Below are positions 35,581-44,293 of a DNA stretch of 64,000 bases, one piece after another (the stretch's first letter is position 1; the number at the start of each line of letters is the position of its first letter). This DNA comes from Bacillus_P idriensis_A. Lineage in GTDB: Bacteria; Bacillota; Bacilli; Bacillales; Bacillaceae. The notes under the pieces are model-generated. The model was not told where the DNA came from and did no database searches. It was given only the letters and a program-made list of their open reading frames with translations. The stretch is taken from NCBI RefSeq assembly GCF_050483325.1, contig NZ_JBCMYF010000006.1:1-64000 (forward strand), in the 5' to 3' direction. Both the position numbers and the translations under genes were made by a program.

Positions 35581-36402
35581 TTGGAAGACAGATATACGTT
35601 TTTAGTGTCTATGAAAATTCTATTGCATGAAATAACAGAGTTATCGGCCTTTATTAAAAAAAGCAGCCCGTGCTGTGAAAGGCTGACAGAAAAACTGAAC
35701 GAACTTTCTGCATTTGTCGTGGATGAAAAAAACGAAAAACAATGGCGTTTATGGGAAAGCGATCAGGAAATCAAAAAATATGCCAGTCTTCTGAGAGAAA
35801 CATCTTCCGCTGCGGTAGCTGCCCTGGAAAAACATCAATCTGTTTGCACGACGAAAAGCAATGCAGATATGTCAGGTTATTTTTCATCTCTTTCCTCTGC
35901 TGTGAAAATGGATGCTGTCAGGTGCGAAATCTCAGGTACATCAGAGGTTTTCTTTATCGGGTCAGGGGCGTTTCCTCTTTCTGCGCTAACCATCGCAAAG
36001 GAAACAGGAGCACGATTAACATGTCTTGATATTGATGAGGAAGCTGTTGAAATGGGCAGGGAAATTGCCGGTCTGTCAGGTTTAAGAGATAATGTCCGGT
36101 TTACAAGCGCACCGGTTTCAGAGCTGCCTGCAATTAAAAGAGCCACGCATGTCGTAATTGCTTCCCTTGTGAAGGAGAAAACAGCCATTATTGAGCAGCT
36201 TTCATCTCTTCTTCCGCACCAAGCCAAAGTCATCCTGCGCTATGGAAATGGCCTTAAATCTATTTTTAACTATCCATATCATGATTCGCCAGAGTCCGTT
36301 TGGAAAACTGAACATGTTTACCAGGATAAACGTTTCTACGATACGCTGATTCTGACAAAAAAAGCGCAGGTATTGACAGGAAAGGAAGTCGAATATTCAT
36401 GA
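35581..36402 (+). CDS. cntL: Nicotianamine synthase-like aminobutanoyltransferase of an opine metallophore
   Basis: 273 residues, the length of S. aureus CntL. The N-terminal half is helical. The C-terminal SAM-binding Rossmann domain opens with FFIGSGAFPLSALTIAKETG and LTCLDIDEEAVEMG, the nicotianamine synthase form of the motif. The enzyme moves the 3-amino-3-carboxypropyl group of SAM to an amino acid (D- or L-His in known cases). TTG start after GAGGAGAGG; a longer frame to 35566 would begin inside the Zur box. Overlaps cntM by 4 bp. Confidence 0.88.
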   Translation: MEDRYTFLVSMKILLHEITELSAFIKKSSPCCERLTEKLNELSAFVVDEKNEKQWRLWESDQEIKKYASLLRETSSAAVAALEKHQSVCTTKSNADMSGYFSSLSSAVKMDAVRCEISGTSEVFFIGSGAFPLSALTIAKETGARLTCLDIDEEAVEMGREIAGLSGLRDNVRFTSAPVSELPAIKRATHVVIASLVKEKTAIIEQLSSLLPHQAKVILRYGNGLKSIFNYPYHDSPESVWKTEHVYQDKRFYDTLILTKKAQVLTGKEVEYS

Positions 36403-37661
36403 CCTTAAATTCGAAGGCTTTTGGGAACACGCTGATTGCGGGGGCGGGACCAGCAGCCTTTGCCGTTGCGGTCCAAGCTGCAAAAGGAGGGTACTCAAAT
36501 AAATTGGGCATAGCCAACCGGGCTGGAGAACATTCCGAACAGCTTCAGGAATACTTTGAAATAAATGGATTTGAAGTGTCCTCCTTATTTGCTCCTCACT
36601 TAGATCAAAGCTTGAAAGGAAAGGCCTCCATTCATTATTTTCACCCATCTTTAGGTGAAGTGAACGATATATGGGAGACGATTATCCTATGCACGCCAAG
36701 CCATACATACATTGAAGTTTTAAAAGAAATAAACATAAAAAATCTGAAAAGAGCAAAACGAGTGGTACTTCTTTCTCCTGGAATTGGCTCCGCTTCAACG
36801 ATCGTCGAGCAACTGGCAATAGATATAGAGGTTATCAGCCTGTCTGCTTATTATGCAGCGACAAAGCTTTCAGCAGAAGAACCGTTCACAGCTTACACAA
36901 AAGCTGTTAAGAAAAAAGTCTATGTGGGGTCCTCATACAAAAACTGCAGCTTTGCACATGTCCTGGCTGATTTCATAAGAAGTATCGGCCCGGAAGCAGA
37001 AATTCTTTCATCAGCAGTTGAAGCCGAGGCAAGAAGCATAACAACTTATGTTCATCCGCCATTATTTATGAACCCCGTTGCGATGAGAGAAATATTAAGA
37101 GAAGACAAGTCCGTAAAATCCATGTACAAGCTATATCCGGAAGGGCCGGTCAGCCAGCACGCGATAAAGGCTATGAATGGTCTTTGGAAAGAGCTGTCCG
37201 AAGTAGCTGCCTGTTTAGGAGCAAAGCCTATTAACCTGCTGGAATTTTTAAATGATGATAACTATCCAGTACACGAATACACTCTCTCAAGAAATGATAT
37301 CTGCCAGTTCCCGACGTTTAGTCCGGAGAAGCAGGAATATTTGCTGTACATCAGATACACGTCTATTTTAATTGACCCTTTTTCGGTACCGGATGAGAAT
37401 GGAACATACTTTGATTTTTCAAAGGTGCCTTTTGCCCAGGTGAAACGGTCCCGGTCAGGAAAGTGGGTGCTTCCAAGAGTTCCGCTTGAAGATTACCATA
37501 AGCTGAAACTGGTGACTGAACTTGCTTTTAAGGCTGGCATTTCTATGCCAGTGGCTCATTCATTGCTCAGGACATTTGAAGAGGAGACCGCACGGTTCAG
37601 CGAAACTCATCACGCTTCGTTTCAAAATTATATTCCTGCAGGGAGGGGAGGAACTTGCTGA
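36399..37661 (+). CDS. cntM: Opine metallophore dehydrogenase
   Basis: 420 residues. N-terminal NAD(P) Rossmann motif LIAGAGPAAFAVA (12-24), CTPSHTYIEVLKEI segment, and the opine dehydrogenase central region RSITTYVHPPLFMNPVAMRE. It condenses the CntL product with a 2-oxoacid (pyruvate in staphylopine, 2-oxoglutarate in pseudopaline) and reduces the imine. The start ATG overlaps the cntL stop (ATGA). Which 2-oxoacid is used cannot be read from the sequence alone. Confidence 0.88.
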   Translation: MTLNSKAFGNTLIAGAGPAAFAVAVQAAKGGYSNKLGIANRAGEHSEQLQEYFEINGFEVSSLFAPHLDQSLKGKASIHYFHPSLGEVNDIWETIILCTPSHTYIEVLKEINIKNLKRAKRVVLLSPGIGSASTIVEQLAIDIEVISLSAYYAATKLSAEEPFTAYTKAVKKKVYVGSSYKNCSFAHVLADFIRSIGPEAEILSSAVEAEARSITTYVHPPLFMNPVAMREILREDKSVKSMYKLYPEGPVSQHAIKAMNGLWKELSEVAACLGAKPINLLEFLNDDNYPVHEYTLSRNDICQFPTFSPEKQEYLLYIRYTSILIDPFSVPDENGTYFDFSKVPFAQVKRSRSGKWVLPRVPLEDYHKLKLVTELAFKAGISMPVAHSLLRTFEEETARFSETHHASFQNYIPAGRGGTC

Positions 37662-37912
37662 AGAATGGAACCTTGCTTGCGGTTTTACCTCACTCGTTTT
37701 TAGTGTGATGGATGCCCCTGTTCGAGCGGCCAGCCCGAATGTTCATGCTTCAGAAATCTTGTTTTTCTGAAGCATAATCGGCACTGTCATCATTTTTGGA
37801 ATGACGAGGCAGAGCAAAAACGTTGGAAGTCCCTTTGAGATCGATAAGACATTTCTAACAGATTAGTTTACTGGTGTTCTCTTAATTTATGTGATTTCCT
37901 TTCTAAAATGTA
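37662..37912. other. Gap between cntM and the cntA control region
   Basis: Contains a hairpin ATGCTTCAGAAA-TCTTG-TTTTTCTGAAGCAT (37744-37776) without a good T-run, a possible weak terminator for cntLM. I see no complete gene; the sequence looks like worn coding or spacer DNA. Confidence 0.4.
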
Positions 37913-37964
37913 TTGCTATTTTAATTGAAAAGAAATATCATGTAAAACGTAAGTGTTCCGTTTT
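37913..37964 (+). promoter_or_regulatory. Promoter of cntABCDF with a weak Zur-like box
   Basis: TTGCTA (37913), 17-bp spacer, TATCAT (37936-37941), then an imperfect dyad AAAACGTAA-GTG-TTCCGTTTT (37944-37964) placed exactly like the good Zur boxes. Its inner bases depart from the consensus. Confidence 0.5.
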
Positions 37965-38019
37965 ATTATGCACTTTAAGGGCGGTAAAAATAAAAACCAA
38001 TGAAAAAGGAGAAATTAAA

Positions 38020-39564
38020 GTGACACTGAAAAAGGCAAACAGTCTATCTATTATTCTGATTTTAATGCTTTTATTAACAGCTTGTTCTTCTACAGCCAGT
38101 GAAAAAGAAGCCAACAAAGCTGATAGTCATGCAAAAAAAGAAGTTACATTCCTCTCAAACTTCCCGTACGATACGCTTGATCCCCATTTGAACTGGACAC
38201 CAATTAGAGCGGGTATCGTGGAAACACTAGTAAAAATAACAGAGGACTATAAATTAGAGCCTTGGCTTGCAACTGAATGGGAAACACAAGATAAGGGTAA
38301 AACATGGACTTTTCAGATAAAAGAAGATGTAACATTTCAAAATGGCAAACCTCTTGATGCCGAGGCAGTAAAGGCTTCTTTTGAAAGGAATATTAAAACC
38401 AGTGAAGCGATGAGTGCAGCATTGAAGATTGACGAAATGAAGGCAGATGGTCAAAAATTGACAATCATACTAAAAGAAGCACTTCCTGAGTTTCCTTCTG
38501 AATTAGTTCATCCGAACGCTGCCATCATTGATGTCAGCGAGGAAAATGTCGAAACTAAACCTATTGGGACAGGACCATTCAAAGTTGAAGCATTTGAATC
38601 CGCTGCTAAACTGGAACTAGTTAAATATGAGGATTACTGGGATGGAAAACCAAAGCTTGATAAAGTGATTTTTACATACAATGAAGATGCGAATGCACGC
38701 ACATCTGCCCTTCAATCAGGAGATGCGGACATTGTTTACCGCCCGGCACTTGAAAGTCTTGAAACACTTGAAAAGGATTCATCCATTGTGACGGAAGTAG
38801 TTCCAAGTATGAGAACAACAATGCTGATGTATAATGGAAAGAAAGAAACGCTGCAGGATGAAAATCTTAGAAAAGCATTGGAAGCCTTAATTGATCGTGA
38901 AGAAGTGGTTGAAAATGTGATGGCTGGACAAGCTCAAATAGCAAGCGGCCCGTTTTTAGCCGATTCTCCAATTTCTCCTTCATATGAAGAAAAGAAATTT
39001 GGACTTGATGTTGCAAAAAAATACCTTGAAGAAGCTGGGTATACAATCGAAAACGGCAAGGCTGTGAAAGATGGGAAACCTTTAGAGTTAACGCTTGCTA
39101 CGTACACATATCGTCCAGATCTTCCGTTGGTTGCCCAAATTCTTGAATCCAATGCGAAAGAGCTCGGAATTAGCATCAAAATCCAAATAGATGAAAATAT
39201 TGATGAATACTTAATGTCAAAAGGTAATTGGGATTTAGCCATTTACAGTGCAAATACTGCACCAAGAGGTGATGCTGGCTATTTCTTAAACGCTGCATAT
39301 ACGGTAGATGGATCATTAAACTTCGGTAAAATACAAGATGATGAATTGACAGGCATGATACAGGAGTTTAACGGCACTGTCGAAGAAGAAAAGAGAAATG
39401 AACTAGCGAAAAAAGCTGTTAGCCTCATTGATAAAAAGAGATATAATTCGTTTATCGTTCACCCAAGCAACTATGCGGCCTATAAAGATTATGTGAAAAA
39501 CTATCAAATTAGTAATAGCGAGTTTTATGTTATTACGAAAGACATCGATCTGGTTAAAAAATGA
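38020..39564 (+). CDS. cntA: Opine/nickel-type ABC importer, solute-binding lipoprotein
   Basis: 514 residues, SBP family 5 (NikA/CntA/OppA). Lipobox LTAC (Cys22). Family landmarks: LDPHLNWTPIRAGIVETLVKI, WETQDKGKTWTFQIKEDVTFQNGKPLDAEAVKASFERN in separate blocks, IGTGPFKV and DYWDGKPKLDKV. The location after cntLM suggests it binds the opine-metal complex. GTG start eight bases after AAGGAG. First gene of a five-gene operon. Confidence 0.85.
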   Translation: MTLKKANSLSIILILMLLLTACSSTASEKEANKADSHAKKEVTFLSNFPYDTLDPHLNWTPIRAGIVETLVKITEDYKLEPWLATEWETQDKGKTWTFQIKEDVTFQNGKPLDAEAVKASFERNIKTSEAMSAALKIDEMKADGQKLTIILKEALPEFPSELVHPNAAIIDVSEENVETKPIGTGPFKVEAFESAAKLELVKYEDYWDGKPKLDKVIFTYNEDANARTSALQSGDADIVYRPALESLETLEKDSSIVTEVVPSMRTTMLMYNGKKETLQDENLRKALEALIDREEVVENVMAGQAQIASGPFLADSPISPSYEEKKFGLDVAKKYLEEAGYTIENGKAVKDGKPLELTLATYTYRPDLPLVAQILESNAKELGISIKIQIDENIDEYLMSKGNWDLAIYSANTAPRGDAGYFLNAAYTVDGSLNFGKIQDDELTGMIQEFNGTVEEEKRNELAKKAVSLIDKKRYNSFIVHPSNYAAYKDYVKNYQISNSEFYVITKDIDLVKK

Positions 39565-40496
39565 AACAGGTAGTAAGCCGGTTGTTGGAATTTGTTTTGT
39601 TTATTCTTATTCTCTCCATCATTAGTTTTGCTTTTATGAAGCTCGCCCCAGGCGACCCTGTCAGGTCTATGCTAAAAACAGATGATATTTCTGTCAGCGA
39701 CGCCGAGGTGGAAGAGTTAAGAAACGAACTGGGCCTAAATGACCCGCTCGTTATGCAATATGGGAATTGGCTGAAAAGTTTCGTTGAATTTGACTTAGGC
39801 AATTCCTATATGACAAAGCAGCCAGTTATTCAAGAATTACTGAAAAGATTCCCTGCGACACTTGAACTGACATTAGCCTCGTTACTTATAATGATTGTTA
39901 TTGCTGTTCCATTAGGGACGTTCTCAGCCATCTATAAAGACACGTGGGTGGACCATATAAGCAGAATATTTGCTTTAATTGGAGCTGCTATTCCAAGCTT
40001 TTGGCTGGGATTATTGTTTGTTCAATTATTTTCAGTGAAATTAGGAGTATTGCCATCCATGGGAAAGGGTGGCATTCTTCATTTAATTCTCCCTTCCGCG
40101 ACACTGGGTATTGCTATGGCAGCTGTGTATGTAAGGCTGATCAGGGCCAGTCTTATCGAAAGTCTCGGCCAGGACTTTATTCGATCCGCCAAAGCAAGAG
40201 GTTTTACAAAAAGTAAAATCTTTTTCCTCCTGGCCTTTCGTCACTCTTTATTGCCGGTCATAACTGTTCTTGGTGTATCCATTGGCAGTTTATTGGGGGG
40301 AACTGTCATTATTGAAGTGATCTTCTCTTACCAGGGTCTGGGTAAATTTGTCATTGATGCTATTATGAAAAGAGACTATCCCGTTATTCAGGGATACATC
40401 CTCATTATGGGAATTCTTGTCGTCAGCATTAATCTTTTAGTCGATCTATCTTATCGCTATCTGGATCCAAAAATACGGATCAAAGGGAGGGAATAG
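39561..40496 (+). CDS. cntB: Opine/nickel ABC importer permease
   Basis: 311 residues, six membrane segments, DppB/NikB family (N-terminal FAFMKLAPGDPVRSML; C-terminal EVIFSYQGLGKFVIDAIMKRDYPVIQGYIL). ATG overlaps the cntA stop by 4 bp. Pairs with the next permease. Confidence 0.9.
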   Translation: MKQVVSRLLEFVLFILILSIISFAFMKLAPGDPVRSMLKTDDISVSDAEVEELRNELGLNDPLVMQYGNWLKSFVEFDLGNSYMTKQPVIQELLKRFPATLELTLASLLIMIVIAVPLGTFSAIYKDTWVDHISRIFALIGAAIPSFWLGLLFVQLFSVKLGVLPSMGKGGILHLILPSATLGIAMAAVYVRLIRASLIESLGQDFIRSAKARGFTKSKIFFLLAFRHSLLPVITVLGVSIGSLLGGTVIIEVIFSYQGLGKFVIDAIMKRDYPVIQGYILIMGILVVSINLLVDLSYRYLDPKIRIKGRE

Positions 40497-40498
40497 AA

Positions 40499-41338
40499 TT
40501 GGAGAGACTAAAAAAGACGTTTGGTAAAAAGCCATCAGTTGTTACAGCAATTGCCGTTTGTCTATTTTTTTGCCTGCTCATGCTGGCTGCACCTTTCTTA
40601 GCTCCACATGATCCATTAAAGGTAGAGATGGGCCAGCGATTGTTACCTGCAAGCTACACTAATTGGCTAGGAACAGACCACATGGGGCGGGATATTTTTT
40701 CAAGACTTTTAGTAGGAACAAAAACGACAGTAGGAGCTACATTCCTGATTTTAGCCTTATCCCTATTAATCGGTATACCAATCGGGCTCATATCAGGATA
40801 CATAGGCGGATTGACGGACAGGATTTTAATGAGGGTAGTAGATGCCTTACTGGCCTTTCCTGATTATATCGTGGCTATTGTCATCTGCGGCTTGCTTGGT
40901 CCGGGTATGAGCAATTTAATTATTGCCGTAGTGATTGTAAAATGGGTTAAATATACAAGACTTGTCAGAGGAACAGTGCTATCTGAAAAACATTCTGATT
41001 ATATAGCCATGGCGCGGGTCAATGGGTTGACCCCCTTGCATATCCTAAGAAGACATATACTACCGCACGTTATAGGAAATGTACTGGTGCTGGCCACTTT
41101 GGATGTAGGGAAAACGATCGTATTAATTGCTTCCCTATCCTATATTGGACTCGGCACTCAGCCGCCAAATCCAGAATGGGGTTCCATGCTTAATGAAGGG
41201 AATGCATTTTTTCACAGTGCACCTCAATTGATGATTATTCCAGGAATCACCATCGTCATCGTCGTCCTATTCTTCAATTTATTTGGAGATAAATTAAGAG
41301 ATTATTTTGATGTAAAAAACAAACAAGGAGGTCTCTGA
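40499..41338 (+). CDS. cntC: Opine/nickel ABC importer permease
   Basis: 279 residues, DppC/NikC family: LGTDHMGRDIFSRLLVGTKTT near the N-terminus, EAA-loop around ARVNGLTPLHILRRHILPHV, SLSYIGLGTQPPNPEWGSML. TTG start after AAGGGAGGG. The stop overlaps the cntD ATG. Confidence 0.9.
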   Translation: MERLKKTFGKKPSVVTAIAVCLFFCLLMLAAPFLAPHDPLKVEMGQRLLPASYTNWLGTDHMGRDIFSRLLVGTKTTVGATFLILALSLLIGIPIGLISGYIGGLTDRILMRVVDALLAFPDYIVAIVICGLLGPGMSNLIIAVVIVKWVKYTRLVRGTVLSEKHSDYIAMARVNGLTPLHILRRHILPHVIGNVLVLATLDVGKTIVLIASLSYIGLGTQPPNPEWGSMLNEGNAFFHSAPQLMIIPGITIVIVVLFFNLFGDKLRDYFDVKNKQGGL

Positions 41339-42135
41339 TGAGCTTACTAATGATTGATAATCTGCAAATAATAAGTCAGGAACAGACCATTGTGGATGAT
41401 GTGAGTTTTTCCATATCACAAGGTGAGTGGTTTGCGCTGGTTGGTGAGAGCGGAAGCGGGAAAAGTGTGACATCTGCGGCCATCGGAGGCATATTGCCTA
41501 AATCTCTAAAAGTAAGAGCGGGAAACATTTATTTTGAGCAAAGTAATATAATTTCCAACAGTGAAAGAGAATTTCAGAAGATTCGCGGGAAAGATGTTTC
41601 GTATATTTTTCAAGATTATGAAGGAGCATTTGCTCCTTTTTTAAGTATAGGCAGACAATTTGATGAGACATTGAAAATTCATACAGATCTATCCAAGAAA
41701 GAAAGAGTACGCCTTTCATTGCAAGCGATAAATGAGATGAACCTTCCTGAGAAAAAAATATATGACAGCTATCCCTTTCAATTAAGCGGAGGCCAGTTGC
41801 AGAGGGCAGCCATTGCTCTGGCCGTTCTGTTAAAACCTAAACTCCTTATTGCTGATGAACCCACTACAGCCCTTGATAGTGTGTCAGCCTCCGGTATTTT
41901 AGAACTAATTAAAAGGTTAAAAGAACAAATGAATTGTGCGGTTCTGTTTATTACTCATGATTTAAGACAAGTTAAGAGATATGCTGATACGATTGCTATT
42001 ATGAGGCAGGGACGTATTGTTGAATCAGGAACGAAGAGGGAGGTTTTCGATCACCCAAAACATGAGTATACCAAAATGCTGTTTTCATCTGTGCCGCCTT
42101 TAAAGAATCCTCCTTCTAGACTGAAAACATTTTGA
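41338..42135 (+). CDS. cntD: Opine/nickel ABC importer ATPase
   Basis: 265 residues. Walker A GESGSGKSV (near 39), signature LSGGQLQRAAIAL, Walker B LLIADEPTTALD, H-loop THDLRQVKRYADTIA. Oligopeptide-type ATPase pairing with cntF. Coupled to cntC by a 1-bp overlap (TGATG). Confidence 0.9.
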   Translation: MSLLMIDNLQIISQEQTIVDDVSFSISQGEWFALVGESGSGKSVTSAAIGGILPKSLKVRAGNIYFEQSNIISNSEREFQKIRGKDVSYIFQDYEGAFAPFLSIGRQFDETLKIHTDLSKKERVRLSLQAINEMNLPEKKIYDSYPFQLSGGQLQRAAIALAVLLKPKLLIADEPTTALDSVSASGILELIKRLKEQMNCAVLFITHDLRQVKRYADTIAIMRQGRIVESGTKREVFDHPKHEYTKMLFSSVPPLKNPPSRLKTF

Positions 42136-42165
42136 GTCATACCTTTGGGAAGGAGAGCGTGTTTT

Positions 42166-42951
42166 ATGAAAAATAAACAACATAAAGTACTAGAAGCTCA
42201 TGGAATTATTAAAAACTATAAAAATCATCGCGCCGTAAATGAGGTCTCTCTTACCATAAACAGAGGCGAATGTGTTGGTTTAGTAGGGGAAAGTGGAAGT
42301 GGCAAAAGCACACTGGCCAAGTGCTTGCTGCTGCTTGAAAAGATGAATCAAGGGGAACTATGGATAAATGGAACTCCAATGCACACAATTAAGGCGAGAG
42401 ACTTACTTAAGAAGAGAATAGAAATTCAAGCTGTCTTTCAAAACCCGGCAGCTTCGTTAAACCCAAAACTGAAAATCATTGATTCCCTTATGGAGCCTTT
42501 AGATTTTCAAAAGGATAAAAAAGGCTATTTTCTAGATGATGTTCAATCGTACAATCGAAATGAGATCGCAGCTAAGTTGCTTACTATTGTTCATGTCCCC
42601 GATAGCTACTTGAATAAGTATCCTCATGAGCTGAGCGGGGGACAAAAACAAAGGGTTGTTATAGCCAAAGCAATAAGCACTGAACCCTCACTAATTATTT
42701 TAGATGAACCAACATCCAGCTTGGATGTTTCTGTTCAAGCAAAAATTTTAAACCTTTTAAAGGAACTGCAAGAGAGGTTTGCATTTTCTTATTTATTCAT
42801 ATCGCATGATTTAGCTGCGGTCAACTTTATGAGTGACCGTATTCTAGTTATGAAGGAAGGCTGTATCGTTGATCAGTGTGTAAAAGACAGCCTCTTTGAC
42901 AAAGAGAGGCATGAATATACAAAACAGCTTATTCAAGTATATGAATCATAA
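42166..42951 (+). CDS. cntF: Opine/nickel ABC importer ATPase, second
   Basis: 261 residues. Walker A GESGSGKST, Q-loop QAVFQNPAASLNPKLKI, signature LSGGQKQRVVIAKA, Walker B LIILDEPTSSLD. RBS GGAAGGAGAGC before the ATG; seven upstream codons are open but lack a site. Last gene of the operon. Confidence 0.9.
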   Translation: MKNKQHKVLEAHGIIKNYKNHRAVNEVSLTINRGECVGLVGESGSGKSTLAKCLLLLEKMNQGELWINGTPMHTIKARDLLKKRIEIQAVFQNPAASLNPKLKIIDSLMEPLDFQKDKKGYFLDDVQSYNRNEIAAKLLTIVHVPDSYLNKYPHELSGGQKQRVVIAKAISTEPSLIILDEPTSSLDVSVQAKILNLLKELQERFAFSYLFISHDLAAVNFMSDRILVMKEGCIVDQCVKDSLFDKERHEYTKQLIQVYES

Positions 42952-43008
42952 ATGAATCATAATTCTTATACAGCAGCCATACCATTCAGCTCTTATTTCT
43001 GCATCAAT

Positions 43009-43054
43009 AAAGAATCCGTTTGATTAATCTGCAATCAAGACGGATTCTTTTATG
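43009..43054. terminator. Terminator between cntF and dcd
   Basis: AAAGAATCCGT...ACGGATTCTTT with an inner TTGATT/AATCAA stem. A-run and T-run on both sides allow use in both directions. Confidence 0.85.
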
Positions 43055-43062
43055 TTTACGAT

Positions 43063-43677
43063 CTATTTTGTTGTTTCTCTTACTTCCCTTTTGTCATGGT
43101 CTTTATAATCAAGCTCATTGAATTTACCCAGACCAGGGATAGAATGGTGACATTCTTCATCGAAGAAAATACGACTTTGAAAGGCTCGTTCCTGACCATT
43201 GTATTTTCCCGCATAAGCTGGGCCTGGCTGGTCAAGAGAGGCAAAAACAAGCTGGCATATTCGTCTCCCGGCTTGAAGCTCGATCGGTACCGAATTTGCA
43301 TTATAAAGTTCCAGTGTGATGCGTCCCTCAAATCCAGGATCTACCCACCCCGCATTCTGGATAAACAATCCTAATCGTCCGATTGAACTTCTCCCTTCTA
43401 CAAAAGCAGTTAAGTTGTTTGGAAGCTTAATCCACTCAAGGGTCGTGCCAAGGACAAATCCGTGCGGTGGAATCAGGAATTTTTCTTTCACGAATTCCGT
43501 GTATGTTGCATCCTTTTCTAGTGAAAGGTATGGAACGGATGTTTCATCAATAGCCAAAAAATGGTTTCCGAGACGTAAATCAATAGAGGCAGGCTGGAAT
43601 TGAGCCTGAGTAATGGGATGAATGTCAAGTTTGTTTTCAAGTATCTTTTTCTGAATAGAAGCCTGGGAAAGAATCAT
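43063..43677 (-). CDS. dcd: dCTP deaminase family protein
   Basis: 204 residues, dUTPase-superfamily jelly roll. PASIDLRLG near 29-37, EGRSSIGRLGL (94-104, substrate-binding Arg-Ser-Ser) and GFEGRITLE (115-123, catalytic Glu) are the Dcd signatures. It deaminates dCTP to dUTP (or dUMP in bifunctional forms) without a metal cofactor for deamination. B. subtilis instead makes dUMP with a zinc-dependent dCMP deaminase (ComEB). A Zur box lies upstream, shared with the divergent sufU-like gene. Confidence 0.87.
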   Translation of the reverse strand: MILSQASIQKKILENKLDIHPITQAQFQPASIDLRLGNHFLAIDETSVPYLSLEKDATYTEFVKEKFLIPPHGFVLGTTLEWIKLPNNLTAFVEGRSSIGRLGLFIQNAGWVDPGFEGRITLELYNANSVPIELQAGRRICQLVFASLDQPGPAYAGKYNGQERAFQSRIFFDEECHHSIPGLGKFNELDYKDHDKREVRETTK

Positions 43678-43724
43678 TAATAATTACCTCCGATTGGAAT
43701 GAGAGAGGAAATACCCTCTCTTGC

Positions 43725-43746
43725 AAAACGTAATGATTTCGATTTA
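43725..43746. promoter_or_regulatory. Zur box in the dcd/sufU-like divergent region
   Basis: Core CGTAATGATTTCG with AAA and ATTTA arms, one mismatch in the dyad. It lies 49 bp from dcd and 89 bp from the sufU-like gene and could control both. Next to it, on the dcd side, is a GAGAGAGG-AAATA-CCCTCTC hairpin (43711-43730). Confidence 0.78.
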
Positions 43747-43834
43747 TACTAATAATCTAACAGTGTATGACAAGAAGAACAAGTTTTTTGTAATAGAAGC
43801 CCTTTGTTTCTTTACAGTTAGGGAGGCGTGAATA

Positions 43835-44293
43835 ATGCTCGATCATTTATATCGGAGAGTCATTATGGATCATTATAAAAATAAGCGAAACTTTCATGAG
43901 CTTGAAGGAAAGCAGATCATTAAAACTCATTATAAGAACCCGACATGCGGAGATGTGATGACCCTGTTTTTAGAAATGAAAGGCTCCTCTGTGGAGAGGG
44001 CCTCTTTTCTTGGTGAAGGCTGCAGCATTAGTATGGCGTCGGCTTCCATGATGACTGAATTGATAACGAATAGACCATTAACTGAAATCCTTGTACAAAG
44101 AACAGCGATTGAAGAATTAATTCGAACCGGTGACACAAAAAACGAGACAATTCTCGGAGATAGCCTGTCACTTCAAGGGGTCAGTGCACTTAGAGCACGG
44201 CATAACTGTGCTTTGATGGCATGGCAGGCATTAGACAAAGCATTAAAAAATGAAGAGGGTTACCTCAAGATGGAGAAAGGAGAAAACAGATGA
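43835..44293 (+). CDS. SufU-like zinc-binding sulfur transfer protein (paralogue)
   Basis: 152 residues, aligning along its length with B. subtilis SufU: LYRRVIMDHYKNKRN, NPTCGDVM, GEGCSISMASASMMTE, LQGVSALRARHNCALMAWQALDKAL. The zinc site Cys38/Asp40/Cys63/Cys125 is complete. SufU takes sulfur from SufS by zinc-ligand exchange. The chromosomal housekeeping copy normally sits in sufCDSUB, so this is probably a second copy. RBS GGGAGGCG. Starts an operon with an MBL-fold gene and a Zur-like gene. Confidence 0.85.
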   Translation: MLDHLYRRVIMDHYKNKRNFHELEGKQIIKTHYKNPTCGDVMTLFLEMKGSSVERASFLGEGCSISMASASMMTELITNRPLTEILVQRTAIEELIRTGDTKNETILGDSLSLQGVSALRARHNCALMAWQALDKALKNEEGYLKMEKGENR

